64,000 nucleotides of DNA from Bin87 sp965208015 (GTDB lineage: Bacteria > Chloroflexota > Dehalococcoidia > Lucifugimonadales > UBA3495): assembly GCA_965208015.1 (NCBI GenBank), contig OZ242309.1:992001-1056000 (forward strand), given 5' to 3'. The notes under the pieces were generated by a model. It saw nothing but the letters and a program-made list of their open reading frames with translations, was not told the DNA's origin and did no database searches. The translations under genes were made by a program, and so were the position numbers. Shown here piece after piece: positions 37,016-46,076 of the stretch (position 1 is the first letter of the stretch; each line of letters begins with the position of its first letter).

Positions 37016-37039
37016 CTGCCGCTTACTGGCAGACTTTTT
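37016..37039 (+). terminator. Rho-independent terminator after rpoD
   Basis: CTGCC (37016-37020), 7-base loop, GGCAG (37028-37032), then ACTTTTT. The stem is short but the T-run is well placed. It would end the dnaG-rpoD transcript. Confidence 0.5.
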
Positions 37040-37054
37040 GTAAAACTGCCAAAG

Positions 37055-37100
37055 ATTGTCGCCCGATATGCGGGCAAATCATCGACAATAACCCTATACT
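37055..37100 (+). promoter_or_regulatory. Inverted repeat and -10 box upstream of the zinc-ribbon gene
   Basis: ATTGTCG (37055-37061) and CGACAAT (37083-37089) are perfect inverted repeats flanking CCCG-atatg-CGGG. A TATACT (37095-37100) follows, 40 bases before the ATG at 37140. The arrangement could be an operator overlapping a promoter. Confidence 0.35.
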
Positions 37101-37139
37101 CCGCGCTGCATACCCAGGCTGGAACGGGTAAGGGAGGTA

Positions 37140-37340
37140 ATGTCGGTGGAAGCGATGGAGTTCCCGATTTGTCAACAGTGCAACATCGGGTCGTTGGTGC
37201 CACTCTCGGACTATGGTGCGCAGGGTGCTCCGGTTCACTATAAGGCTTGGACCTGCACCAATCCCAGTTGCGGATACAACATCAAAATCCGCAACGGCGA
37301 TATATTCGTCAACGAACCCATACGGGCGGGAAGGCACTGA
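37140..37340 (+). CDS. Small zinc-ribbon protein
   Basis: This 66-residue protein has two cysteine pairs, CQQC and CTNPSC, spaced 26 residues apart, which fits a zinc ribbon. The middle (YKAWTCTNPSCGYNIKIRNG) is beta-rich. GGGAGG lies almost against the ATG at 37140, so the next ATG at 37155 is an alternative start. No enzymatic motif is present. It is 109 bases upstream of the sortase-like gene and may be in the same transcript. Confidence 0.65.
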   Translation: MSVEAMEFPICQQCNIGSLVPLSDYGAQGAPVHYKAWTCTNPSCGYNIKIRNGDIFVNEPIRAGRH

Positions 37341-37449
37341 TCGCGGTCCCCCGCCCGAGTCGAATTTAACTGGCACGCCGCCGGAATCCCGGCGGAGTTG
37401 AATCGCGCGAACGAGCGAAAGTGGCGCGAGGAATAAACAGGAAACCGAT

Positions 37450-38214
37450 ATGCAAATTGGACTCGACTACATTCAGATGCGCACCCGGGCGCAATATTAC
37501 GGGTTGCGCTGGGCCGGCATCTCTCTCCTTGCAGTCGGTGGCATCCTCGCCGCCGCCGGCATCGCCTACTACGGGTATCTCTATTTCCTGAGGGCCAGCC
37601 TGGATGATTACGACGCGCTGCGTCAAGACGCCACGTTGGTCCAGGCCGCCGCTCCTTCCGGCACTGAAGGCGGAACGGGCGCGTCCGTCGTTTCGCTGCC
37701 CGCCGGGGCGCACTCCCAGCGCCTGGCTGAATTGGGTTACACCGAGATGCCCAGTTCCGCAGCCTGGCCTGTCGGAACCCAGCCAGCGGCGTCCCGCCTG
37801 ATCGTTCCCACGTTGGGGATTGACGCCAAACTGGATGCGGTCAGCGTCTCCGGCAGTTCCATCGCCCGTTACGCCGCTGCCGACAACCCTGCTGCCGGTT
37901 ACGCTTCAGTGACCGCCAATCCTGGCGAACGCGGCGCCATGTGGCTGTTTGGACCCGCCGGCCCAGAGGTGGGCAGCTTTGGAAACCTCACCCGCGCGCC
38001 TCGTTTGATCACCGAGGGCGAAGAGTTGCTGATGTTCGTCAACACCTCGGATCGAAACTACCTCTATGCCGCCACGCACAGCGAAGTAGTCCGTGCTGCG
38101 GACCTCCGCCTGAACAGCAGTGATCGGGCCACCATCCACCTGGTAGTGCCCGTCCCCAGCGGCTGGTACGACCACTTCCTGATCCTGAGTGGAGAGTTGG
38201 TGGGGTTCCGGTAA
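37450..38214 (+). CDS. Membrane-anchored sortase-fold protein lacking the catalytic triad
   Basis: This 254-residue protein has an N-terminal membrane helix (about 21-47), a linker, and a C-terminal domain (about 115-250) that follows the sortase pattern: SRLIVPTLGIDAKLDAV, NPGERGAMWLFGPAG, FGNLTRAPRLITEGEEL, ATIHLVVPVPSGWYDHF, ILSGELV. In active sortases the second segment ends in Gly-His, the fourth contains Thr-Cys, and an Arg follows. Here these positions are non-His (about 168), Val/Pro (about 234) and Phe (about 243). It should not be a transpeptidase; a binding or structural role is inference. The fold is assigned from the order of segments. Confidence 0.62.
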   Translation: MQIGLDYIQMRTRAQYYGLRWAGISLLAVGGILAAAGIAYYGYLYFLRASLDDYDALRQDATLVQAAAPSGTEGGTGASVVSLPAGAHSQRLAELGYTEMPSSAAWPVGTQPAASRLIVPTLGIDAKLDAVSVSGSSIARYAAADNPAAGYASVTANPGERGAMWLFGPAGPEVGSFGNLTRAPRLITEGEELLMFVNTSDRNYLYAATHSEVVRAADLRLNSSDRATIHLVVPVPSGWYDHFLILSGELVGFR

Positions 38215-38238
38215 ATTCACCGCTGGTTGGCCGGAAGA

Positions 38239-39468
38239 CTATCCGGCCTTGCCTCGCTTTTCTGCGGCTGGGGGCACCAGCCGCAGTTCGTATATGCGGC
38301 GTCCTCGCACCTGCGTGACCTCGATCGCGGTCTGGTCCGAAACCACCACGTCGCCCACGGACGGCATCCGTCCCAGCCGCGTGTAGACGTATCCTCCGAT
38401 AGTGTTGACGTCGCCGGCTTCGAATTCCAGGCCCAGCACGCGGGCAACGTCTTCTACCGGCGCGGTCGCTTTGACCAGCCAGGATCCATCGGCGGCGGGC
38501 GCGAGCTCCTCGGCAGCAGCATCGTCGAATTCGTCGTCGATCTCACCGACGATTTCTTCCAGCACGTCTTCCAGGGTGACAATTCCCTCAACGCCGCCGT
38601 ACTCGTCCACCACGATGACCATTTGCAGGGACTTCGAGCGCATCAGGTGCAGCAGATCGTCAACGGCCATATTTTCCGCCACGAATTCCGGCTCCCGCAT
38701 GATGGCGTCGACGCTGGCTTCGGTCGCCCCGTCGGCCACCACCTTCAGGACGTCGCTGATGTGAATGATCCCTACCACGTTGTCCATCGTGTCACGGTAA
38801 ACCGGCACGCGCGTATGCCTGGTGCTGACCAGCATCCGGACCAATTGGTCCATCGGAATCGTCACTTCCACGGCCTCAACGTCCAGCCGCGGCACCATGA
38901 TGTCCTTGACGTCCAGATCATCCATGTGGCTGATGGACCGGACCATGTCGATGTCGTTGCGATCCAGGTTCATCAGTTCTGCGGGCGTCAGCGTCGACCC
39001 ATCCGCGTGACCGTTCTCCGGATCACCGTCCGGACTTCCTTCCATGGCAATCGGCAAACTTGGGCCGCTTTCGGATCCAGCCCCGTTTCCGTCGCCAGTC
39101 CAGCGCCTGGGGTCCGCCACACGACGAGCGACCCGAGGGAATTGCCGGGCCCACAATCGGGCGCCGAGGTAAACACTCGCCAAAACTGCCGAAGTCGCCA
39201 GTACCGCGACCGCCAGCGCCATGATGGCCGGCGAGCCGTTGCCCAGCTGGTACGCGATGGACAGTGCAGAGCCGCCGGCTGTGGCAGCGGCGGCGACTAA
39301 TAAAATCCCAATTGCCGGGGATGACGACCGGGCCAAAAAGACCGCAGAAGCCTGACTTTGTCGTCTGGACGCTACAGCGACACTAGCCCAAGCGAAAATC
39401 AGCAGCGAAGCTGCCAGGAACAATAACGGAGGTAAGCTACTATCAGTATCCAAGCCAGTGGCCCTCAA
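38239..39468 (-). CDS. Membrane CBS-domain protein of the HlyC/CorC type
   Basis: This 409-residue protein has about three membrane helices within residues 13-108, a low-complexity linker (about 120-160), a CBS pair (about 175-310, VKDIMVPRLDVEAVEVT and VIVVDEYGGVEGIVTLEDVL) and a C-terminal CorC/HlyC domain (about 325-395). Relatives are linked to Mg2+ or Co2+ export. The membrane part is shorter than the usual DUF21 domain (about 180 residues) and lacks its clear signature, so transport may differ. The start is a TTG at 39468; no ATG fits. It follows glmU after 26 bases on the same strand. Confidence 0.8.
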   Translation of the reverse strand: MRATGLDTDSSLPPLLFLAASLLIFAWASVAVASRRQSQASAVFLARSSSPAIGILLVAAAATAGGSALSIAYQLGNGSPAIMALAVAVLATSAVLASVYLGARLWARQFPRVARRVADPRRWTGDGNGAGSESGPSLPIAMEGSPDGDPENGHADGSTLTPAELMNLDRNDIDMVRSISHMDDLDVKDIMVPRLDVEAVEVTIPMDQLVRMLVSTRHTRVPVYRDTMDNVVGIIHISDVLKVVADGATEASVDAIMREPEFVAENMAVDDLLHLMRSKSLQMVIVVDEYGGVEGIVTLEDVLEEIVGEIDDEFDDAAAEELAPAADGSWLVKATAPVEDVARVLGLEFEAGDVNTIGGYVYTRLGRMPSVGDVVVSDQTAIEVTQVRGRRIYELRLVPPAAEKRGKAG

Positions 39469-39494
39469 CCGGCGCTCGCGGCACCGAGAGCGGG

Positions 39495-40877
39495 TCAGTC
39501 GCTCCCGCTTTGTTGTGGGAGGAGTCTAGCAGGAACGCCAACGGCGCGTCTACCCTCCGGGACATCGCGGGTAACCACGGCCCCCGCTCCGGTGGCCGCT
39601 TCATCTCCCACGGTGACGGGGGCGATCAGCATCGTGTCGCTCCCGATGAATGCGCTTCTCCCGATCACCGTCCGGTGCTTATCTACCCCGTCGTAGTTGC
39701 AGGTGATGGCGCCGGCGCCGATGTTAACGCCGTCCCCGATATCGGCGTCGCCCAGATAGCAGAAGTGGCCAGCGGCGGTACCTGAGCCCACCCGGCTGTT
39801 TTTCACCTCTACGTAGTTGCCCAAATGCACCCCCGCCTCAATCACCGCCGCGGGGCGCAGGTGGGAATAGGGGCCTATGCTTACGTCAGAATGTACTCGA
39901 GCCTCCTCCAAGGTTGAGGCCACGATGCGGCAACGGTCGCCGACAACGGTATCGCTGATAACGGAATTGGGGCCGATTTCGCATTCCTCGCCGATGACGG
40001 TGCGACCGGTGAGCATCGTATTGGGCAACACTACGGTGTCCAACCCTATCGACACGTCGGCGTCGATGTAGGTGGTGGCTGGGTCAACGATGGTAACGCC
40101 CTCTCTCATCCAATGGCAGTTGATGCGGTCGCGGAGCACAGTCTCGACGGCGGACAACTGGAGACGGTCGTTGACGCCCATCGCTTCGTCGGCCCACGCT
40201 ATCGGCAGGGCGGATACGGCGTCGGCCCCCATGGCCGCCAGCGCGGTCAGGTAGCGCTCGCCGGACTGCGCCGGACGGACTAGGTGAACCATGTCGGCCA
40301 GCCAGCGGCCGTCGAAGCAGTACACCCCGGTATTAACCTCTGCCGGGCCGATGGCGTCGTCCTGCCGTTCTGACGCTTCCTCAATGGCAATGACCGGACC
40401 GGACGGGCCGGCGGAGCCAACCCTCTTTATGTGTCCCAAGTCAGGAGCGAATGCGTCAGCCGCGGAGAGGATGGTCATGCGCCGGCTGCTGCAACTCGCG
40501 TGGTCAGACATCAGATCGCGCAGCGACTGGGGCCGCACCAGCGGAGTATCACCGGCCAGCACGACCACCTTAGACGGCACGGTGGGCAGCGTTGCCAGCG
40601 CACAGGCAACGGCGTGGGACGTTCCTTCCGGGGTTGGCTGCACCGCACACGTTATCCCACTGCCCAACACGGCAGAAATTGCCGCGCCGTTTTCCGGGGA
40701 AACCACGACGATGATGTCCTCAATCCCGCATTGGGCCAGCAGCTCGACGGGATAGCTGATCAGCGGTTTGCCGGCGGCGCGGTGCAGCGGCTTGGGCAGC
40801 CGTGACCGCATTCGGCTGCCGCGACCTGCCGCCAGGATCACGCCCACGGCATCGGTGTCAGATTTGATCACGTTCAT
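39495..40877 (-). CDS. glmU: Bifunctional UDP-N-acetylglucosamine pyrophosphorylase / glucosamine-1-phosphate acetyltransferase
   Basis: This 460-residue enzyme makes UDP-GlcNAc for cell-wall and surface polymer synthesis. The N-terminal uridyltransferase has VILAAGRGSRMRSRLPKPLH, and the C-terminal left-handed beta-helix has hexapeptide repeats ending with GAITCNYDGVDKHRTVIG and GAGAVVTRDVPEGRR. The N-terminal part looks complete, as does the acetyltransferase. ATG at 40877. Confidence 0.93.
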   Translation of the reverse strand: MNVIKSDTDAVGVILAAGRGSRMRSRLPKPLHRAAGKPLISYPVELLAQCGIEDIIVVVSPENGAAISAVLGSGITCAVQPTPEGTSHAVACALATLPTVPSKVVVLAGDTPLVRPQSLRDLMSDHASCSSRRMTILSAADAFAPDLGHIKRVGSAGPSGPVIAIEEASERQDDAIGPAEVNTGVYCFDGRWLADMVHLVRPAQSGERYLTALAAMGADAVSALPIAWADEAMGVNDRLQLSAVETVLRDRINCHWMREGVTIVDPATTYIDADVSIGLDTVVLPNTMLTGRTVIGEECEIGPNSVISDTVVGDRCRIVASTLEEARVHSDVSIGPYSHLRPAAVIEAGVHLGNYVEVKNSRVGSGTAAGHFCYLGDADIGDGVNIGAGAITCNYDGVDKHRTVIGRSAFIGSDTMLIAPVTVGDEAATGAGAVVTRDVPEGRRAVGVPARLLPQQSGSD

Positions 40878-41005
40878 GCGCCTGCCTCGTGCTGGTCAGC
40901 TGTGTCGGGCATTGTTGCGCCGGATTATAGCAGCGCGGAAAATCCATCCTGGATGCCAACTTACTGGCATCATGCCGCAGGGAATAGCTGAGACCTGCAC
41001 GCGCT

Positions 41006-41353
41006 TCACAGGACGAAGAGCCAAACCGCCGCGCCGATGAGCAACCCCAACAGCAATCCGCCGGCGTGATTGACCCGAACCGCCGTGGATCCGTAACCCA
41101 GACGCTGCTCCAGTCCCCGTCCAAAGATGCCCACGCTGATCACGCAGATGACGCCGACGAAGGCCAGTGGACCGTACACCAGGGCCGGCGTTTCCGCGTC
41201 CTTGAACAGCCACGCCAGACCGATGAGCAAACCCAAGGCGCTCAGCGAGAGGGCCATGCGCAGCAAGCCGATGCGAAAGCCCCAACCCATCAGGAAACAC
41301 CAGCCGGCCAGGCCCAGCAAATGCCACGGAGAGTCAAACAGTCCGAAAATCAC
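41006..41353 (-). CDS. Small multi-spanning membrane protein
   Basis: A GTG at 41353 begins a 115-residue protein with three or four membrane helices (LLGLAGWCFLMGWGFRIGLL, ALSLSALGLLIGLAWLF, LAFVGVICVISVGIFG, AGGLLLGLLIGAAVWLFVL). The helix-rich layout and Gly content recall CvpA-type proteins, but I cannot confirm this. The frame extends upstream to 41758, overlapping rph, but that part is a shadow. It diverges from rph. Confidence 0.55.
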   Translation of the reverse strand: MIFGLFDSPWHLLGLAGWCFLMGWGFRIGLLRMALSLSALGLLIGLAWLFKDAETPALVYGPLAFVGVICVISVGIFGRGLEQRLGYGSTAVRVNHAGGLLLGLLIGAAVWLFVL

Positions 41354-41470
41354 CCGCCGATTGTGCGCCTTCACCGCCGGCGATGCAACCAATCGCGGCG
41401 TACCCGGGCCAACGTCGCTTTTTAGGCTATATGGCACAATGGCAGAAACGATTTTCAGGATAATGGCACC

Positions 41471-42199
41471 ATGAACAACAGCCTCATCCGGGCCGACGGA
41501 CGACGATGGGACCAGGCACGCAGCGTCCGCATCACGCCCGGCTGCCAGCCCTACGCTGAAGGGTCCGCCATGATCGAAATGGGCAACACCGCAGTCCTGT
41601 GCGCTGCGTCCGTAGAGGAACAGGTGCCACGGTGGATGCAGGGTCGTGGTGCGGGGTGGGTGACAGCGGAATACGACATGCTCCCCCGCGCCACGTCCAC
41701 CAGGCGATCCCGCGACCGCGACTCCGGCAGAACCGCCAGCCGATCCCAGGAGATTCAACGCCTCATCGGCCGGTCGCTACGCGCCGCCACCAATCTGGAA
41801 GCCCTGGGCGAACGCGCCATCTACCTCGATTGCGACGTGCTCCAAGCCGACGGCGGCACCCGCACCGCCGCCATTACCGGCGCCTTCGTGGCCCTGCATC
41901 TGGCTTTGCGGTCGCTGGTCGAAGCGCAAAAACTGGATCGAGTTCCTCTACTCTGCTCCGTGGCGGCCATCAGCGTTGGCCTGGACGGGGACAAGCTGCT
42001 GCTCGACCTCGATTACTCCGAGGACTCCACCGCCGACGCGGACTTCAACATCGTCCTGACCGACGCCGGTTCAGTGGTCGAAATCCAGGGAACCGCAGAA
42101 GGCAACCCCTTCCCGCGCCAGAGGGTGGGCGAGGCCCTGGCCCTGGCCGCCCGCGGCATGGAATCGCTATTCTCGGCCCAACGGGCTACTCTCGGCTGA
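41471..42199 (+). CDS. rph: Ribonuclease PH
   Basis: This 242-residue phosphorolytic exoribonuclease trims tRNA 3' ends. Family motifs are present: RADGRRWDQARSVRITPGC, NTAVLCAASVEEQVPRW, GWVTAEYDMLPRAT, RLIGRSLRAATNLEALGERA, YLDCDVLQADGGTRTAAITG. The 3' end overlaps the convergent brnA by 33 bases. It begins about 117 bases from the divergent membrane protein gene. Confidence 0.94.
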   Translation: MNNSLIRADGRRWDQARSVRITPGCQPYAEGSAMIEMGNTAVLCAASVEEQVPRWMQGRGAGWVTAEYDMLPRATSTRRSRDRDSGRTASRSQEIQRLIGRSLRAATNLEALGERAIYLDCDVLQADGGTRTAAITGAFVALHLALRSLVEAQKLDRVPLLCSVAAISVGLDGDKLLLDLDYSEDSTADADFNIVLTDAGSVVEIQGTAEGNPFPRQRVGEALALAARGMESLFSAQRATLG

Positions 42200-42553
42200 C
42201 CCTTTTACAGCCTGTCGCAAGGCATCATTGATCCGGCCTTGCCAACCTGGACCGCCTTCCAAAAAATGTGCCAGCAGTTCAATATCCAGCTCAATGCTGA
42301 CCTCCCATTTGTTCAGTCCTTCCTGCTGATGCCGGCGACGCAAATCCTGGGCCACTAGGTGGGGATGAACCTCAATCGCCGGCCGTGAGCGGGCCAACGT
42401 CTCGGCGGTCCATTCCGGGTTGTCCGGATCCCTGGCGATGCCAACGTTGATAGCAATTTCTTCGCCATACTGCGCGGCAATCTCGGAAAAGGTCAGTTTG
42501 CTTGCTACCAGCTCACTAAAACGCTGGGTAGTCAAATCAGGGTCCTTCGTCAT
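42167..42553 (-). CDS. brnA: BrnA-like antitoxin
   Basis: This 128-residue protein ends with WEVSIELDIELLAHFLEGGP and GWQGRINDALRQAV, the BrnA pattern, a ribbon-helix-helix-type domain that binds DNA and neutralises BrnT. The N-terminal half (about 1-70) is longer than usual. It overlaps the toxin gene by 17 bases and is downstream of it, the standard brnT-brnA order. Confidence 0.78.
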   Translation of the reverse strand: MTKDPDLTTQRFSELVASKLTFSEIAAQYGEEIAINVGIARDPDNPEWTAETLARSRPAIEVHPHLVAQDLRRRHQQEGLNKWEVSIELDIELLAHFLEGGPGWQGRINDALRQAVKGSAESSPLGRE

Positions 42554-42803
42554 ACGTGATCACCTCTGTGGCGCCCGCGCGACGCAGACTGATGATACGG
42601 GTATTATCTCCCCTCACCGTATAAATAACGGTGTGCAGGCGCGCACCAATATAGCCGATGGCGCGCCAACGCATTTCACCGTAGCGTGGACTCGGCTCGA
42701 TTACCGCCGTTGCCCACTCAAAAGATTCTTCCACTTCCGCGAAATCAAGCCCATGTTTGTCGCGGTTCTCCTTACGTTTTTGCTCATCCCATTCGTAAGG
42801 CAT
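42537..42803 (-). CDS. brnT: BrnT-like RNase toxin
   Basis: This 88-residue protein opens MPYEWDEQKRKENRDKHGLD with FAEVEESFEWATAV following, and ends with IISLRRAGATEVITYDE, the BrnT signature. BrnT cleaves RNA and is held in check by BrnA; the pair usually autoregulates its own promoter. No ribosome binding site is visible. With the antitoxin it forms a type II toxin-antitoxin module. Confidence 0.88.
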   Translation of the reverse strand: MPYEWDEQKRKENRDKHGLDFAEVEESFEWATAVIEPSPRYGEMRWRAIGYIGARLHTVIYTVRGDNTRIISLRRAGATEVITYDEGP

Positions 42804-42856
42804 ATTTCATTCATTTCATGGTCCTCAGTGAATGGAGTAGCAGCGGCAAATCCATT

Positions 42857-45514
42857 TTATGCTGCCACCGCCCCTTCAGCATCCAGCACCGTCAGCTCGT
42901 AGCCCAGATCCCGAAGCGGCCCCTCGACCCGCTCCCGATCGCCTACCACTAACACCCGCAAGCGATCCGCAGTCAGATATTTCGCTCCCACCCGTTGCGT
43001 ATCAGCCAGGCTGACCCCTTCCAGTCGTTGCTCGAACGTCTGGAAGTAGTCCGTTGGGAGATCGAACTGAACCAGCGGTATCAACTGGCCCAACAACTGC
43101 GCGGGTCGCTCGAACCCCGACGGGTAGCCCAACCGCAGCCCGTTCCGCGCGTTTTCCAACTCTTCCGCGGTGAGCGGCCTCCCACCGCTGATGTCTTCGA
43201 ACTCTCGCAGCGTCTCAACCACCGCCTCTCGCGTCACCTCGGTCTGCACGCTCCCGCCGGCGGACAGCAGCGACGGCGCGTTGTACCACGATATGCCTGA
43301 GTTGTAGCCGTAAGAGTACCCTTTGTCCTGGCGCAGGTTCTGGTTGAGCCGAGCGGAGAACTGCCCGCCGAACGCGTAGTTCAGCACGGATAACGGCATG
43401 TGATCGGCGTGATTGCGCTCCACCAGCGGCATCCCCGCCCGGATCACGGACTGGGCGGCGCCCGGCTTATCGATGAGGAACAGACGTGTACCTGTCACCG
43501 TACAGCCGTCAAGCCCGTTTACCCCAGCGACGCCGTCCGTTGTCGCCGACCAATCGCCGAAACACTCCTCAGCCGCGGCCACTGCTTCCTGTAGGCTCAC
43601 GTCACCGGCCACCAGCAAACACACCCGGTCGGGCCGTAGCGCCTGACCGTAGCGCTCGACCAGGTCGTCCCGCCGCGCCGCCGATACGGTAGCCTCGTTC
43701 CCCAGGTTGGAGTGTGCGTAAGGCGATTCCGTCCCGAAAACCAGCGCGCCAAAGTTCGATTCTGCTACAAATCCGGCGTCGTCGCGGGCCCGGCGGAGGT
43801 CGGTCAACCGCTCGCGCCGCACTCGTTCCACCTCGTGGTCCGGGAAACTGGCGTTGCGCGCTACATCCGCAGCCAGTCCCAGCGCGTGCACCCAGTGCCG
43901 GTTCAAAGTCTCAGCGGTGAGCAACGTGATCTCTTTGCGAGCTTCGACCGCAAGCCTTGAGCCAATATACTCGAAGGCGGCAGCGATTTCCTGGCTGCTC
44001 CGGTTCGCCGTGCCTTCGTCCATCAAGGCAGCCATGAACGACGTCAAGCCCGGGAGACTCGTGGGATCTCCGATTGCGCCGGTTCGCGCCAACAACGCAA
44101 AGGTCACCAGCGGAGTTCCCGGCTTGTTCACCGCCGTCACTTCCATCCCGTTGGCCAGCCGAGCCCGCTCCGGGACCGGGGGCGCAAACAACGGTGCAGG
44201 CCCGCCGGCCGGTTGCTGATTCCGATCCAAGGTCACCGTGGCGGTGCTCAGCGACCGTTCCGGGTAAACCCGCATCCGCACCTGCCCAGCCTCCATGATT
44301 TGGCTGTGCGCCTTCATCACGTCATCCAGGGTGACCCGGCGATATTGGTCCATCACCCGGTTCAGTCCGTCCGGGTCGCCGGTGAACACGTTGAAGTAAT
44401 TGAGGGCATCAGCCCGACCGCCGAATCCTCCGACCCGAGAAAGCGTGCGGTAATGCTGCATTTCGATGCGATTGACGGCTCGCTCGAACTCCTCCTCCGT
44501 CGGAGGGTTGTCCGCGACGCTGCCCAGCACCGCTTCGGCCGCCTCCTCAACCTCGTCCAAAGTGTGACCCTCCGCCGGCGTCAGTTCCATGCGGAACTGC
44601 CCCGCGATTTCGGCGGCGTGGTAGCCCACCGAGGCGGATCGCGCTATCTGCTTTTCGTAGACCAGGGTGCGGTACATCCGGCTGCTCTGCCCGTCGGACA
44701 ATATTGCGCGCAGGATGTCGCCCGCGTCGTCGTCGCCCGAGAAGTTCGCCGGAGCCAGCCACGCCGCGTAGATGCGGGGCAGCGTGACCCGGTCGGTCAT
44801 CTCCAAGTCCACCCGGCCCGAGAGCAGCGAGTCGGCCCTTTCGATGCGGCGCACGCTCGGCCCGGGATCCAGGTCAGCGAAGTAGCGATGCGCCAGGTCC
44901 AGGGCTTCGGTCGTGTCAATGTCGCCCGCGATGGCCAGGCTGGCATTAGAAGGCGAATAGTACCGGCGGAAGAAGTCCATCACGTCGTCCAGGCTGGCGG
45001 CGTCCAGGTCCTCCTGGGATCCGATGGTCATCCAGTGGTAGGGATGCGGAAGCGGGAACAGCGACTGCTGGATGTGCCACTGGGCCATCCCATAAGGGCG
45101 GTTTTCATAGCTCTGCCGCCGCTCGTTTTTCACCACGTCGCGCTCGGTATCGAACCCGTCCTGGTCCAGCGCGTCAAGCAGGAACCCCATCCGGTCCGCC
45201 TCAAGCCACAATGCCAGTTCCAGGTAGTTTGATGGCACGTCCTCCCAGTAATTCGTCCGGTCCCCCGTGGTTGACCCGTTCAGCGTCGCCCCGATCTTCT
45301 GCAAAGGCTCGAAGTGGCTGGCCTTGTGGTGCCGCGTTCCCCGGAACATGATATGCTCGAAGAGATGAGCGAAGCCGGTGCGCCCGACCTCCTCGTCCTT
45401 GGAACCCACGTGGTACCACACGTTGACCGCCGCCACCGGTATTGATCGGTCCTGGTGGAGGATCACATCCAGACCGTTGGGCAGCGTGTGTTTCTCAAAA
45501 GCGATGCCAGCCAT
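42857..45514 (-). CDS. M16-family zinc metalloprotease, two fused halves
   Basis: This 885-residue protease has an active N-terminal M16 domain with the inverted zinc motif HLFEH in GFAHLFEHIMFRGTRHHKA, near residue 50, and the downstream Glu in the ENRPYGMAQ region. The second half (about 450-880) repeats the fold without the motif, as in pitrilysin-type enzymes. It has no signal peptide, so it is likely cytoplasmic and degrades peptides. The ATG at 45514 follows AAGGAAG; a longer frame to 45631 has no homology. Confidence 0.92.
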   Translation of the reverse strand: MAGIAFEKHTLPNGLDVILHQDRSIPVAAVNVWYHVGSKDEEVGRTGFAHLFEHIMFRGTRHHKASHFEPLQKIGATLNGSTTGDRTNYWEDVPSNYLELALWLEADRMGFLLDALDQDGFDTERDVVKNERRQSYENRPYGMAQWHIQQSLFPLPHPYHWMTIGSQEDLDAASLDDVMDFFRRYYSPSNASLAIAGDIDTTEALDLAHRYFADLDPGPSVRRIERADSLLSGRVDLEMTDRVTLPRIYAAWLAPANFSGDDDAGDILRAILSDGQSSRMYRTLVYEKQIARSASVGYHAAEIAGQFRMELTPAEGHTLDEVEEAAEAVLGSVADNPPTEEEFERAVNRIEMQHYRTLSRVGGFGGRADALNYFNVFTGDPDGLNRVMDQYRRVTLDDVMKAHSQIMEAGQVRMRVYPERSLSTATVTLDRNQQPAGGPAPLFAPPVPERARLANGMEVTAVNKPGTPLVTFALLARTGAIGDPTSLPGLTSFMAALMDEGTANRSSQEIAAAFEYIGSRLAVEARKEITLLTAETLNRHWVHALGLAADVARNASFPDHEVERVRRERLTDLRRARDDAGFVAESNFGALVFGTESPYAHSNLGNEATVSAARRDDLVERYGQALRPDRVCLLVAGDVSLQEAVAAAEECFGDWSATTDGVAGVNGLDGCTVTGTRLFLIDKPGAAQSVIRAGMPLVERNHADHMPLSVLNYAFGGQFSARLNQNLRQDKGYSYGYNSGISWYNAPSLLSAGGSVQTEVTREAVVETLREFEDISGGRPLTAEELENARNGLRLGYPSGFERPAQLLGQLIPLVQFDLPTDYFQTFEQRLEGVSLADTQRVGAKYLTADRLRVLVVGDRERVEGPLRDLGYELTVLDAEGAVAA

Positions 45515-45639
45515 AACCACTTCCTTTCGCCATGTTTGTATCCGGATGCAACAGGCGCGGACATTGTAGCACCGGGCCGCGCCCTGCATGGTCGGATGCG
45601 ATAGGCCATGAGTAACCGCTACGTGCCCCACTCACCGAT

Positions 45640-46023
45640 ATGCTGTACGAAGTTGAAGTAGTCGCCGACGGCAACAGCCCCATGGACCTCAACCGGGTCT
45701 TTGATCTCCTGACCGACCCGCAGCCCATCCTGCGCGTCCTGGCGCCGAATCCCATGGGCGAAGACGTCTGGTGCGAAGTCGTCGGATGGGAGAACGGCGA
45801 GCCCTGTTCCGCCATGGCCGCGCTATCTGAGGACTCGGGCGAGGGAGTGATCATGTTGATCTACGGCGGCGAGGACGGCATTCGCCTCCGGCCTGCCGAC
45901 AGCGCCGAGGATTGGGGTGTCGCCGCTTCCTGTCAGTGGGGAGAAGCATGTTTGATGCTGGGCAGCGACGTCCGGATCGAATACGTCCCGGCGGAGTGGG
46001 ACTACTCCCAGCACCCGCACTGA
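45640..46023 (+). CDS. Hypothetical acidic protein
   Basis: This 127-residue, acidic, soluble protein has no recognised domain: EVEVVADGNSPMDLNRVFDL near the start and GEACLMLGSDVRIEYVPAEW near the end. It is transcribed divergently from the M16 protease and converges on the lipoprotein gene at 46077. Three Trp and two Cys are spread through it. I would treat it as a real but unassigned gene on the basis of its clean start and codon use. Confidence 0.5.
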   Translation: MLYEVEVVADGNSPMDLNRVFDLLTDPQPILRVLAPNPMGEDVWCEVVGWENGEPCSAMAALSEDSGEGVIMLIYGGEDGIRLRPADSAEDWGVAASCQWGEACLMLGSDVRIEYVPAEWDYSQHPH

Positions 46024-46076
46024 TCCCGCGCTGCGTTACCCAGTCGCATCGCCCCCTTCGGCGGCCTGCGGCTCTA

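Noticed and set aside
41354..41758. Extension of the small membrane protein frame across rph
   Set aside because: It is antisense to rph, low in plausible structure, and a GTG at 41353 begins the hydrophobic part.
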